The notes beneath the pieces are model-generated. The model made no database searches. It saw only the letters and a list, made by a program, of their open reading frames with translations, and was not told the origin of the DNA. Shown here one piece after another: positions 16,732-26,303 of a DNA stretch of 64,000 nt. Made by a program: the position numbers and the translations under genes. Numbering within the stretch: position 1 is the first letter of the stretch; every line of letters starts with the position of its first letter. Source of the DNA: Verrucomicrobiota bacterium (GTDB lineage: Bacteria; Verrucomicrobiota; Verrucomicrobiia; CAIQCK01); the NCBI GenBank assembly GCA_016222825.1, contig JACRQF010000009.1, positions 868,001 to 932,000 of the forward strand, in the 5' to 3' direction.

Positions 16732-17850
16732 TCACGGCTGGCTGGCTTTCAGCCAGTCCAAGCTGATGCGGCGGAGGCGCAGGCGGTTAAGGCCGCCGAC
16801 CTTCTTGTCGCCGGCACAGTAGGCCAACAGGACCGCGTCGTCCGTGAAATGGATGGCCGTGTAGCAATACCAGCCTTCGGGATCGTTCTCGATGAGTTTG
16901 CGGTGCGACCACGTCCTGCCGTTGTCAGCGGAAATCGCGGTCACCAGCGGCGTGCGCTTGTTCTTCGGAAACTCAAACGCCCCGGAGTGGTCGTTGAAGA
17001 CTACCAGCAGGTCAGAGGAACCGGGCAGACGTTCGATGCTCGCAGGCGAACACGGAGACTTTAGCGAAGTCGGTTCCGGCGCGGTCCAGGTTTTGCCGCG
17101 GTCGGCGGAGGTGAAGCCGTATTGCGCGCCGAGCGTCGTGCGCGCCCACGAGAAAAGCTTGCCGTCGGCCAGTTCCACCACGCCCGGCTCCTGCAGGCCG
17201 GACGAGCAATGCTGCGGCGCGGCCCACCATGTGGCCGCTTCCGACCACGTCTGCCCCTCGTCGTCGGAGAAATACCAAAGCGCAATGCCGCGACCGTCGA
17301 ATCCTTTCCAGTTCTTCGGATCGTCGTGCTTGGAGCGGTGAAACGCCGCCGGCACGACAAGCCGACCCGTGCTCAACTGAATAACGCGGTCGTTGTTCAG
17401 CACGAAGTAGCCTGGTGCCGGCACGACCAGCACCGGCTTTGACCAAGTCGCGCCTTCGTCGGCCGAAAGCCGGATGTAAGGTCGGCAGTCGTGGAGGCTG
17501 TTCTTGAGGAGGTAGAAGAACGCGAGCTTGCCGCTCTTGAGCCGCAGCAACGAGATGCTCATCACGTTCTCGCCGCCGTCGTTCTCCACAACCGTGCGCG
17601 GCTGGCTCCACGTCCGTCCTTGGTCATCGGAATGGATGCAGACGATGCGGGCGGGCGCGTTGTCGGCGCCTCCGCCGTAGAACTGTGTGTAGTAGAAGAC
17701 AATCCGCCCCGACTTGAGCGTGGCGAAGGAGCCTTCGGAGTTTCGCGGGTTCTCCTTGGATGGCTCGATGTTGAGGACCACGGTGTTTTCCGCCGCCGAC
17801 AGGACACCAGCCGTCAGCAGCGACATCAGGGACGCTCGCAGGAAGCTCAT
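16732..17850 (-). CDS. Secreted sialidase-superfamily protein, first gene of the operon
   Basis: A 372-residue exported protein with a Sec signal peptide (cleavage near residue 20, LSAAE). It is almost entirely a BNR propeller with five Asp-boxes: HSDDQGRTWS, SADEGATWS, FSDDEGQTWS, TSADRGKTWT and SADNGRTWS. The family includes exo-alpha-sialidases, but also other glycosidases and lyases sharing the propeller, and the catalytic residues cannot be fixed here. As the first gene of the minus-strand operon ending at 9995, its upstream region (17851-17965, shared with proC) should hold the operon promoter. The three propellers of this operon differ enough to suggest different linkages or substrates. 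Confidence 0.83.
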   Translation of the reverse strand: MSFLRASLMSLLTAGVLSAAENTVVLNIEPSKENPRNSEGSFATLKSGRIVFYYTQFYGGGADNAPARIVCIHSDDQGRTWSQPRTVVENDGGENVMSISLLRLKSGKLAFFYLLKNSLHDCRPYIRLSADEGATWSKPVLVVPAPGYFVLNNDRVIQLSTGRLVVPAAFHRSKHDDPKNWKGFDGRGIALWYFSDDEGQTWSEAATWWAAPQHCSSGLQEPGVVELADGKLFSWARTTLGAQYGFTSADRGKTWTAPEPTSLKSPCSPASIERLPGSSDLLVVFNDHSGAFEFPKNKRTPLVTAISADNGRTWSHRKLIENDPEGWYCYTAIHFTDDAVLLAYCAGDKKVGGLNRLRLRRISLDWLKASQP

Positions 17851-17965
17851 GGCGTCCGCGTTATAACCGTCGCGCGCCGGTCAGGCCAAGCTTTTCGTTA
17901 GGCATCGCCGCAGCTTGCTGAAATCCCGCGTTGACCGCGCCGCCGCCTCCGGTATCATCCGCGTC

Positions 17966-18799
17966 ATGACCAAGGCCTCATCCAACAACGCATCGCTGGC
18001 CATCGCCGTCATCGGTGGGGGCAAGATGGGTGCCGCGCTCGTCAAAGGCGTCATCCACGCCGGCGTGACAACGGCGAAGAAGATCTGGGTCGCCGAACCT
18101 GCCGATGTCGCGCGCACCGCGCTCGCGAAGGACACCGGCGTCAACGTCACTGCCGACAACGCCGCTGCAGCGAAGAACGCTCGAGTTGTTATCCTCGCCG
18201 TCAAACCCGATGTCGTTCCGGCGGCGTTGGCACAGATCAAACCGGTCTTCACGAGGGAGCACGTGCTCTTGAGCATCGCAGCCGGCGTCACGCTCGCGAA
18301 ACTCGAAGCCGCGCTCCCCGCCGGTGCGCGCGTTATCCGCGCCATGCCGAACACGCCGGCGCTCGTCGGTGCAGGAGCGGCTGGCTTTGCCCTCGGTTCC
18401 ACTTCCACCGCTGCAGACGCCGCGCTCGCGCAGAAGATTCTCGGGTCGGTTGGCGTCGCCTTCCAGTTGCCAGAGAAGCTGCTTGATGCTGTCACCGGCC
18501 TCAGCGGGAGCGGCCCGGCCTATATCTATATGGTGATCGAGTCGCTCAGCGACGGTGGTGTGGCGATGGGCTTGCCGCGCGACGTGGCGACGCGGCTTGC
18601 GGCGCAGACCGTGCTCGGCGCGGCGAAGATGGTGCTCGAAACCGGTCTGCACCCCGGCGTGCTCAAGGACCAGGTCACCTCGCCCGGCGGCACCACCATC
18701 GAGGGCATCCACGCGCTCGAAAGCGGCAGCTTGCGCGCCACGTTCATGCGCGCCGTCAAAGCCGCCACTGAGAAATCAAAGCTCCTCGGCTCGAAGTAA
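17966..18799 (+). CDS. proC: Pyrroline-5-carboxylate reductase
   Basis: This 277-residue enzyme catalyses the last step of proline synthesis, the NAD(P)H-dependent reduction of 1-pyrroline-5-carboxylate. Evidence is the Rossmann loop VIGGGKMGAAL, ILAVKPDVV, RAMPNTPALVG, and the C-terminal signature LSGSGPAYIYMVIESLSDG with DQVTSPGGTT. Length is normal for ProC. I place the start at ATG 17966 because the sequence before it (from 17915) has no ProC similarity. The unknown toroid-like gene follows 10 bases downstream, and the his genes lie further on in the same direction, so this is an amino-acid biosynthesis block unrelated to the flanking exported enzymes. Confidence 0.96.
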   Translation: MTKASSNNASLAIAVIGGGKMGAALVKGVIHAGVTTAKKIWVAEPADVARTALAKDTGVNVTADNAAAAKNARVVILAVKPDVVPAALAQIKPVFTREHVLLSIAAGVTLAKLEAALPAGARVIRAMPNTPALVGAGAAGFALGSTSTAADAALAQKILGSVGVAFQLPEKLLDAVTGLSGSGPAYIYMVIESLSDGGVAMGLPRDVATRLAAQTVLGAAKMVLETGLHPGVLKDQVTSPGGTTIEGIHALESGSLRATFMRAVKAATEKSKLLGSK

Positions 18800-18809
18800 T
18801 TGCCGCTCG

Positions 18810-20543
18810 ATGAACTTCCGGCATTTCGCGCACGCCGCTTATCGCATCGCCACGACCGAGCGCGTCGGCCCGACGATCTTTGACCTTTGCGACGAACTGC
18901 TGCTCACACCGTCACCATCCATCGGCGACGCGCACCTGCGCCGCTTCTACAAGACGGCACTCTGCAATGTCGCGCTCCGGCCCGTCCTCAGCCGTGCCGG
19001 CCTGCCGCAGCTCCGCGACGCCGCCCGCTTCCGCGCGTTGCAGGACGCCCTCCGTGCCGCCCGCGACGAAGCGAAGCCGGACTGGCGCGCCATCGGCCGG
19101 CCGCTCGCCGAACTGCTCGATGAGTTTCCGCAACCGCATCCGAAACCGCCGTCCGTGCCGGCCTCGGCGGAGACGGTGTCGCTGGAGCGCGTGGACGGCA
19201 TCATCCGCGGCTGCGCGGCGCATCTGCTTGGCTCGTTCGAAGCAAACGGCTTCATCCCGGCCTACGCGGCGTTCAACCTCACCGGCGAGCCGGACGTGCG
19301 CGGGCGCGATTTGCTCGTGGCGCTCGAAGGATTGAACGCGCGCACCTATAAGAACGCGACGCTGCTCTTTAATCTCGCCCGCGTCTTCTTCCTTGCCAAT
19401 CCGCACGTTGCCGCGCTCCTCAACCCGCCGTGGCACGGTCTCGCCGAGCCGATGTGGGAGCCGGTGCAAATCCGCCATCGTGCCGCTTATTACGACGCGT
19501 TCTTCGCCGAGGCGCTGATGGACTACCTCGACAGCGGCCTCGCATCGCCGGACGCAACGAAATCGTCGCGCGACGCCATCGGCGGGATGTTGAAATTCTG
19601 CCTCGATACCAGCCGCGAGCGCGTGCGGTTGCCGGGTGGCAAGGAGTTCGATGTCGTCACCGCGCTCGTGCCGCCGCCGCATTGCCGGATGAGCCGGTTT
19701 TTCTGGAGGCTCAAGAGCGACCTCGGCTTCGGCCTCTACGTGCCGGACTGCGACACAACCGCGTGCTCGTTGTCGGCGGCGGCGCAGTTCGGCATGAAAC
19801 ACGCGTTGCTCGATCAGCCGATGCCGAACTTCTACGCCGCGCACCAGATCGGCCACCTGAACCACCATCATCCGGCGAGCGTGCCGCTGAACGACAACAT
19901 TGACTTCGACGGCGGCGTGGTGACATGGATCGCGAACCTTGCAGGCGAGAAGCCGTTCGGCAACGACGTGGACCCGACGTTGAACCTCGACGTGTTGGAG
20001 CTTTGCTTCCGCAACCACGAGCGGTGGCAGATTGTCGAGAATCCGCAGCGGTTGGAGACGGTGCGGCGTATTCTCCGTTTCCAGGATCGGCTCGCCGACA
20101 CCGGCGCGTTCGCCAACCCGCGCTCGCACATATACTACCTTCCGGAGCTTTACTGCGCTTACTTCGGCCGCTGCTACGCCGCGTTCCGCGCGCTGCCGGA
20201 GCCGAAGCGCAAGGCGCTCGACCCCACCGACAGTTTCGAGATGATCCGCCGGCAGGTGCTCGCCTACGTGCAGGACGAATTGCTCGCCGCCGAAATCAAC
20301 GTCTTCGACGCGGCGTTGGCGCTGCTGGCGCTGGCCAAGCTCGGCACGGAGCCGGAGTCGTTCGCGCCAGCGCTGGCGTGCGTGGACCGCAGCTTCGGCG
20401 AAGGCGGCCGGCGCGCGCCGTTCAAGGCCTACGAGTGGAACAAGATGAAGACGCCGACGCGCATCCTCGTCGGCGGCCCGGAGGTGACGTCGGCGTTCGT
20501 GCTCTCCGCGTTGGTCCATGCGCGGAAGCGAATGAAGAAGTGA
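18810..20543 (+). CDS. Unknown protein, possibly alpha/alpha-toroid (prenyltransferase/cyclase-like)
   Basis: The start at ATG 18810 lies 10 bases after proC; a much longer in-frame reading overlaps proC and is rejected. The 577-residue product has no signal peptide or clear membrane segment and is rich in helices. The most distinctive motif is VPDCDTTACSL, with Asp313-x-Asp315-Thr-Thr. It resembles the DxDD/DxDT(T) motif in the toroid domains of class II terpene cyclases and related proteins. A His-rich loop (IGHLNHHHP) follows about 45 residues later. I do not recognise a named family, and the motif alone is weak evidence for a cyclase. Its place beside proC and his genes gives no functional hint. 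Confidence 0.65.
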   Translation: MNFRHFAHAAYRIATTERVGPTIFDLCDELLLTPSPSIGDAHLRRFYKTALCNVALRPVLSRAGLPQLRDAARFRALQDALRAARDEAKPDWRAIGRPLAELLDEFPQPHPKPPSVPASAETVSLERVDGIIRGCAAHLLGSFEANGFIPAYAAFNLTGEPDVRGRDLLVALEGLNARTYKNATLLFNLARVFFLANPHVAALLNPPWHGLAEPMWEPVQIRHRAAYYDAFFAEALMDYLDSGLASPDATKSSRDAIGGMLKFCLDTSRERVRLPGGKEFDVVTALVPPPHCRMSRFFWRLKSDLGFGLYVPDCDTTACSLSAAAQFGMKHALLDQPMPNFYAAHQIGHLNHHHPASVPLNDNIDFDGGVVTWIANLAGEKPFGNDVDPTLNLDVLELCFRNHERWQIVENPQRLETVRRILRFQDRLADTGAFANPRSHIYYLPELYCAYFGRCYAAFRALPEPKRKALDPTDSFEMIRRQVLAYVQDELLAAEINVFDAALALLALAKLGTEPESFAPALACVDRSFGEGGRRAPFKAYEWNKMKTPTRILVGGPEVTSAFVLSALVHARKRMKK

Positions 20544-20598
20544 GGGGCCGCCACAAAAGGCTTTTGCCGCCGCAGCCGGTTTGTTACAAGTCGGCGCT

Positions 20599-20637
20599 TT
20601 GAAACGCGGGGCCGGCGGCGCTGGCGGCGCGTTTCAA
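20599..20637 (+). promoter_or_regulatory. Inverted repeat in the his-gene leader
   Basis: TTGAAACGCG (20599-20608) and CGCGTTTCAA (20628-20637) form a perfect 10-base inverted repeat with a 19-base GC-rich loop, ending 13 bases before the hisD start. It could be an operator or a leader hairpin affecting hisD translation, or the terminator of the upstream gene. No leader peptide rich in His was seen. Confidence 0.4.
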
Positions 20638-20650
20638 CCGGAAACAAACC

Positions 20651-21942
20651 ATGAAATGCCTTGATTACCGCTCGGCGGAATTTGAAGCCAGTCTCGCAGC
20701 GCTGGAGCAAACCAGCCTGTTCGATCCGGCCATCGAAGCGCGCACCCGCGACATCGTCGAAGCCGTGCATCAGCGCGGCGACGACGCGCTCGTCGAGGTG
20801 ACGGCGCGATTCGACGGCTGGTCGCCGGCGACGGCGGCAGGTTTTCGCGTCAGCGACGCCGAACTGCGTGACGCGGAGAAGAGCGTTAGCGCGGAGTTCA
20901 AGCGCGCGGCGAAGTTCGCGCTGCGGAACATCGAGTTCTTCAACCGCCGCGGCCTTCGTCGCGGTTGGTCGGCGCGCAATCCGCAGGGCGCGCGCGTGGG
21001 TGAGAAATACGACCCGTTGCGGCGCGTTGGCATCTACGTTCCCGGCGGCACGGCGCCACTGGTTTCCACGAGCCTGATGACTGTTGCGCTCGCGCGCATC
21101 GCCGGCTGCCCGGAGCGTGTCGTTTGCACGCCCGCCGGCAAGGGTGGCCGCGTCAATCCCGCGCTCCTCTTCGGCCTGAAGCTCTCCGGCGCGACGGAGG
21201 TCTATAAGCTCGGCGGCTCGCAGGCTGTCGCAGCGATGGCGTTCGGCACGGCAACCGTCCGCCGCGTCGCCAAGGTCTTTGGCCCCGGCAATGCCTACGT
21301 CGTTGCGGCGAAGCGGCTCCTGTTCGGCCACGTCGGCGTGGACTTGCTGCCCGGACCGAGCGAACTGCTCGTCATCGCCGACGACTCGGCGAATCCGAAA
21401 CTCGTTGCCGCCGACCTGCTCGCCCAAGCCGAGCACGGCAGCGGTCACGAGCGCGTGTTCCTCGTGACGACATCGGCGAAGCTTGTCGCCACCGTCGAAG
21501 CCGCCGTCGCACAGCAACTGGCGGCACTCTCGCGGCGCGAGTTCATCGAGAAAACGCTCGTGGCCGGTGGCGTCGCGATTGTGGTCGGCTCGCTCGCGCA
21601 GGCCGCCGAGATTGCCAACCGCATAGCGCCGGAACACCTCGAACTGCACTGCCGCGGGCCGCAGAAGCTGTTGCCGAAGCTGACGACCGCCGGCGCAATC
21701 TTCGTCGGACCGTTCAGCCCAACCGTCGCGGGCGATTTCGTTGCCGGGCCTAGCCACGAGTTGCCGACCGGCGGCGCGGGGCGCATTTTCGCCGGGCTGA
21801 CGGTGGACCAGTTCCAGCGGCGCACGAGTGTGGTTGAGTATTCGCGCGAGGCGCTGCGGAAATCCGTGGCCGCCATCGGGCAGTTTGCCGCCGCCGAGGG
21901 ACTCGACGCGCACGGCCGTTCAGCCAGCATCCGGTTCGAGTC

Positions 21943-21946
<4 letters not shown>
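20651..21946 (+). CDS. hisD: Histidinol dehydrogenase
   Basis: This 431-residue, zinc- and NAD-dependent enzyme performs the last two steps of histidine synthesis (histidinol to histidinal to histidine). Evidence includes GIYVPGGTAPLVST, VFGPGNAYVVAAKRLLFG, DLLPGPSELLVIAD, LLAQAEHGSGHERV with metal/catalytic histidine positions, ANRIAPEHLEL, and the C-terminal ATVAGDFVAGPSHELPTGGA-like segment. Length matches the family. It overlaps hisC by four bases (ATGA), giving a tight hisD-hisC-hisB operon. The rest of the his pathway is not in the window. Confidence 0.96.
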
Positions 21947-23000
<1,054 letters not shown>

Positions 23001-23004
<4 letters not shown>

Positions 23005-23621
23005 ATCGCACTGCAACCATCAAACGCTACACGGGAGAGACGAAGATCGATCTGACGCTTAACGTGGACGGCCGCGGCAAGGGCGACGTGAAGACGGGCA
23101 TCCCGTTCTTCGACCACATGCTGACGCTGCTGGCCAAGCATTCGCTCTGCGACCTGCGCCTGCGCTGCAAGGGCGATCTTGAGATTGATTTCCACCACAC
23201 CGTCGAGGACTGCGGCATCGCGCTCGGACAGGCGTTCGCGCAAGCGCTCGGCGACAAGCGCGGCATCAAACGCTACGGCTGGTCGCGCGTGCCGATGGAC
23301 GAGGCGCGCGTGGAAGCTACGCTGGACTTCAGCGGCCGGCCGGTGCTGGTCTATGAAGGTAAGCGCCTGATGAAGGCAGGCGGCGCCGTCATCGGCCGCA
23401 CGGCGAGCGAGCGGTTCACGCCGCAACTCGTGGAGGAATTCCTGCGCGCCTTCGCGACGAGCGCGGCGATGAACCTGCACATCGTCATCCAGTCCGGCCG
23501 CGACGCGCACCACATGATCGAGGGCGTGTTCAAGGCGCTGGCGAAGGCGTTGGACCTTGCCTGCCAGCGCGACGCGCGTGTGCAGGGCGTGCCGAGCACG
23601 AAGGGAACGCTGGGCCGATAG
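23001..23621 (+). CDS. hisB: Imidazoleglycerol-phosphate dehydratase
   Basis: A 206-residue monofunctional HisB that dehydrates imidazoleglycerol phosphate, a Mn-dependent step of histidine synthesis. Signature motifs are GIPFFDHMLTLLAKHS, DLEIDFHHTVEDCGIALG, GWSRVPMDEA, and DAHHMIEGVFKALAKAL near the C-terminus, containing the metal-binding histidine clusters. There is no N-terminal histidinol-phosphatase domain, unlike the enterobacterial bifunctional form. Last gene of the hisDCB operon; a 193-base gap with no recognisable gene separates it from the convergent TadE-like gene. Confidence 0.96.
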
Positions 23622-23814
23622 ACTGCTGGAGGCGAGCTTGAGTCGTTGGGGCTTCGCCGTCTTGCGTGGAGCCAGGGCTAAGAAAACGCCGCGGGGTGGA
23701 GCCACGAAGGAGGATTGGCCGATGGGAGCGGCCTGTGGCCCCGGCCCCGCGCATGGGATGAAACGCCGGAGAGGTGGAGAAGTTGCGCGGTTGCTTTTCG
23801 CCCGCCTCCTCGTT

Positions 23815-24279
23815 TCAGCGGAGGATGACGCCTGCCGAGTGGTTGCTCAAGGAAAGGGTCCTGAAGAACGCGGTGACAGGTTGAAAGGCGTAACGAACGG
23901 TGACATGGACGCTCGCGTTGGAACCCGCGACATTGCCGTCAGGCCAGCTTGAGGTCACGGTCAGGCTGCTGGCTTGAAGACCCACCGCATATCGAGACAC
24001 CCAGTTCGCCAGCGTCGCGTCATTCGCTGCGGGACCGACCGGCGCAGCGCTTCCCGACCCATGCACCACCGCGTAGCGAACACCTTCGCGCGCGCAATGT
24101 GTGATGGTGTTGTAGGCATACACGCCGCGCCCGAGGTCAACCACGCCGAACACCAACAACAGGAAGACGACCAAACAAGTGCTGAATTCCACCAGTGTTT
24201 GGCCGTGTTCCGCCGCCGGGCGTCGCGCGCGCCCCGCGGGAGCGGCGTCGCCTTTTCTGGTTGTGGAGGTTCTGTTCAT
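23815..24279 (-). CDS. TadE-like membrane-anchored (minor pseudopilin) protein
   Basis: The start at ATG 24279 gives a 154-residue protein with a basic N-terminal tail, then HGQTLVEFSTCLVVFLLLVFGVVDLGR: the TadE-like motif (Gly-Gln-x-x-Val-Glu-Phe) and a single hydrophobic helix (about residues 30-50). It continues with the family-typical AREGVRYAVVHGS. The C-terminal part is a beta-rich exported domain. TadE/TadF proteins are minor pseudopilins of Flp/Tad pili or related surface structures. Third gene of a TadG-TadE-TadE set on the minus strand; no Tad ATPase or prepilin peptidase is visible in the window. Confidence 0.85.
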   Translation of the reverse strand: MNRTSTTRKGDAAPAGRARRPAAEHGQTLVEFSTCLVVFLLLVFGVVDLGRGVYAYNTITHCAREGVRYAVVHGSGSAAPVGPAANDATLANWVSRYAVGLQASSLTVTSSWPDGNVAGSNASVHVTVRYAFQPVTAFFRTLSLSNHSAGVILR

Positions 24280-24302
24280 GTGGGCGTTTGTGTGGTTTTG
24301 CG

Positions 24303-24689
24303 TCAATCCAGAACGAGCATGCTCACCGTGCGCCGGATGGGGACATTCGTGGGCAGCCACGGCCAGGCCACGAACGGCCTGAAGGTGGCACTGACGGTCA
24401 CGCTCACATTGGTGTTGGCACACGTTGACGTAACGGCGGGCGAGAGATTTGAGATGTTGGAGGCTTGATTAAGCGCGTGGCTGGAGATGAGGACGGTGTT
24501 GGTGGCGTTGGCGAAGTTCAAGCAGCCGAATTGCGCCCCCGCTGCCGCCGCCGATTCCACTTGCTGGAAGCAAAGGAACACCCGGCCGTAGTCCACGGCG
24601 GCAAGCACCAGCAACAGCAACAATGGCAGCACGAGGGCCAATTCTGTCAGCGACTGCCCGCGCGTCCTTGTCCTTGAGTAAGTTTTCAT
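24303..24689 (-). CDS. TadE-like membrane-anchored (minor pseudopilin) protein
   Basis: A 128-residue protein if started at ATG 24689, eight bases after GGAG; an in-frame GTG at 24698 overlapping the TadG stop is the alternative. The N-terminus has RGQSLTELALVLPLLLLLVLAAVDYGR, where the Glu after the Gln-Ser-Leu-Thr motif is typical of TadE proteins, then AAAAGAQFGCLN. The C-terminus is a short beta-rich domain. It differs from the neighbouring TadE-like protein, so the two may form a heterodimer as TadE and TadF do (inference from the family). Confidence 0.83.
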   Translation of the reverse strand: MKTYSRTRTRGQSLTELALVLPLLLLLVLAAVDYGRVFLCFQQVESAAAAGAQFGCLNFANATNTVLISSHALNQASNISNLSPAVTSTCANTNVSVTVSATFRPFVAWPWLPTNVPIRRTVSMLVLD

Positions 24690-24694
24690 CGGCT

Positions 24695-26062
24695 TCACTC
24701 CACCAAGACTGCCTTCCAGCCCGCGTCGGGGATGCGCTCGGGATCCATCACGCCGAAGGTCCCGTTTCCTTGAACCTGCAGGGCACGGGAAACCACCTCC
24801 AACCCACCGAAGGTGCCGTTGCCAATAAGGGTGATCAAGCTGTTCCTCGCGTAAACGACGCCGAAATATCCCGTCGCGGTGCCGCGGATCCTGACGTCCT
24901 CGTTATTAAGCGGGTCGTTGACAATGGAGAATCCATAATAGGTGCTGTCAGCAGTCTTGGTGGGCGCCTGCAAGCTAATGTCGCCGGTGCCCTCCAGGCG
25001 GATTTCACCGTAGTCCCCGTCGCCGGTGGGGTGCGTGGGGTCGTTCGTGTTATAGATGAAGACATCAATCCCCGTGAGACTCGCGCTGCCGGTGATCTCC
25101 AAGCCGCCGCCGGCCATGATGTAGGTGCCCGGCAAGAGCGTGACCGGTCCGCTGCCCGTGATTCGGATGCCGCCATAGTAGATGCCGGGACGCAGCGTGA
25201 CAGGCGCGCTGCTCGTAATGTGCAGCGTATCGGGATGCATCGCATTGCCTCCGCTGTCGGGCGATCTTCGGTAGTCGCTCAACTTCGGCCACGACTTGTC
25301 CGCAAAGGGATCGGGAAACAGCGGAGTGCCTGTGGTCACGCTGCCATCAATCGTGCCCGAGTAGCCTCCCACGATGCCCATGTTCGAGGTGTGGACGTAA
25401 CTGGTGCCACCGATCACAACCGCCTGGGGGTGGGAAGAGTTGACCCGAATCGCGCCTGTGCCCGTGTCCAACGTAGCGGTTCCGCCCGTGGAGAACATGC
25501 CCCGGCCTTCCCCCAACGTCACCACGGTCACCGTGTAAGCAGTCAGGGGCGCTCCGCCGGTGGCCGAGGCGCGAACATTGGCCAGACTCCGGTTCGTAAA
25601 CAAACGCATCAGGCCAATCGGCGTCGGCAGCGCGACCTCCACGCGGATGAATTTGTTCGACCCGGCAAAGGCGGAACCACTGGAGGCAGCCGGAGGAATC
25701 TCGATCAACACGTTGTTCGTGTTGGCGCCGTTCAGGCTGGCGTAGTAGAGCGCCGCCGCTTGCGCTTTGGCCCGTTGGGTGCTGTTGGTTCCCGCCAGCA
25801 ACTGGCGCGCGCCGGCCTGCGCGGCCGCGTCGGCGGCGCGTTGGGCGTGCCGGCGGCTGGAGTGAACCACTCCGCTGCCCATCACCAAGCCGAGCATGGC
25901 GATCATCCCCACAAGCATGACGGCTGTTACCACAAGCACCTGGCCGGATTCCAACTTGGCCCTGGCAAGCCACTTCGTCGTCGAAAGGGCCTGTCCATCC
26001 CTCCAAAGAAACCGTGAGCCGCCGGGAAGCCGGTGTCTCGAATCTCCCGATAGTGACTTCAT
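24695..26062 (-). CDS. TadG-like protein with C-terminal beta-helix region
   Basis: A 455-residue protein. Residues 35-85 match the N-terminal TadG/Flp-assembly membrane segment (SGQVLVVTAVMLVGMIAMLG followed by RRHAQRAADAAAQAGARQL). Instead of the von Willebrand A domain of classical TadG, the C-terminal half (about 200-455) is a repetitive beta-rich region with right-handed beta-helix-like phrasing (LHITSSAPVTLRPGIYYGG, IRITGSGPVTLLPGTYI, LEITGSASLTGIDVFIY). This suggests a surface-exposed structural or adhesive domain. GAGGTG lies upstream of the start. It leads the three-gene Tad-like operon and is divergent from the trmJ-like gene. Confidence 0.82.
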   Translation of the reverse strand: MKSLSGDSRHRLPGGSRFLWRDGQALSTTKWLARAKLESGQVLVVTAVMLVGMIAMLGLVMGSGVVHSSRRHAQRAADAAAQAGARQLLAGTNSTQRAKAQAAALYYASLNGANTNNVLIEIPPAASSGSAFAGSNKFIRVEVALPTPIGLMRLFTNRSLANVRASATGGAPLTAYTVTVVTLGEGRGMFSTGGTATLDTGTGAIRVNSSHPQAVVIGGTSYVHTSNMGIVGGYSGTIDGSVTTGTPLFPDPFADKSWPKLSDYRRSPDSGGNAMHPDTLHITSSAPVTLRPGIYYGGIRITGSGPVTLLPGTYIMAGGGLEITGSASLTGIDVFIYNTNDPTHPTGDGDYGEIRLEGTGDISLQAPTKTADSTYYGFSIVNDPLNNEDVRIRGTATGYFGVVYARNSLITLIGNGTFGGLEVVSRALQVQGNGTFGVMDPERIPDAGWKAVLVE

Positions 26063-26207
26063 ACTACCATCACCTCGTCATACAAACACTCGTGCCAGAC
26101 TCTCGGTCTTCGCGCAAACTCTACCTGAGGCGGCTCACGCTCACATGTCGGGAAAAGCGCGAAACGAGTCGGGAAATCACGACCCTGCGTGCCTGAACCC
26201 GCCCGTT

Positions 26208-26283
26208 GCGGTTCACCGTCCCACACTTGATTCGCCGGAACAGACTCTTTATTGTTTGTGCCCTGCCGCATCGGGTGAACCGC
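26208..26283 (+). promoter_or_regulatory. Putative promoter inside a 10-bp inverted repeat, upstream of trmJ-like gene
   Basis: TTGATT (26227-26232) and TATTGT (26250-26255) are separated by 17 bases and resemble a sigma-70-type promoter pointing toward the methyltransferase gene. A perfect inverted repeat, GCGGTTCACC (26208-26217) and GGTGAACCGC (26274-26283), brackets it. The arrangement would suit a repressor or DNA loop. Assignment is by sequence pattern only. Confidence 0.4.
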
Positions 26284-26303
26284 CGCTGCGCAAAAGAACT
26301 TCG

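Noticed and set aside
18912..20519. 535-codon frame opposite the unknown toroid-like gene
   Set aside because: Composition is typical of a shadow frame, and the plus-strand frame follows proC closely with a proper start.
20429..21913. 494-codon frame opposite hisD
   Set aside because: HisD is unambiguous on the plus strand; the antisense frame shows no domain.
23622..23814. Possible gene between hisB and the TadE-like gene
   Set aside because: Only short frames without ribosome-binding sites or motifs; treated as a non-coding convergent intergenic region.
25896..26303. Extended start for the TrmJ-type protein at 25896
   Set aside because: The extension overlaps the divergent TadG gene and its promoter region and has no family similarity.
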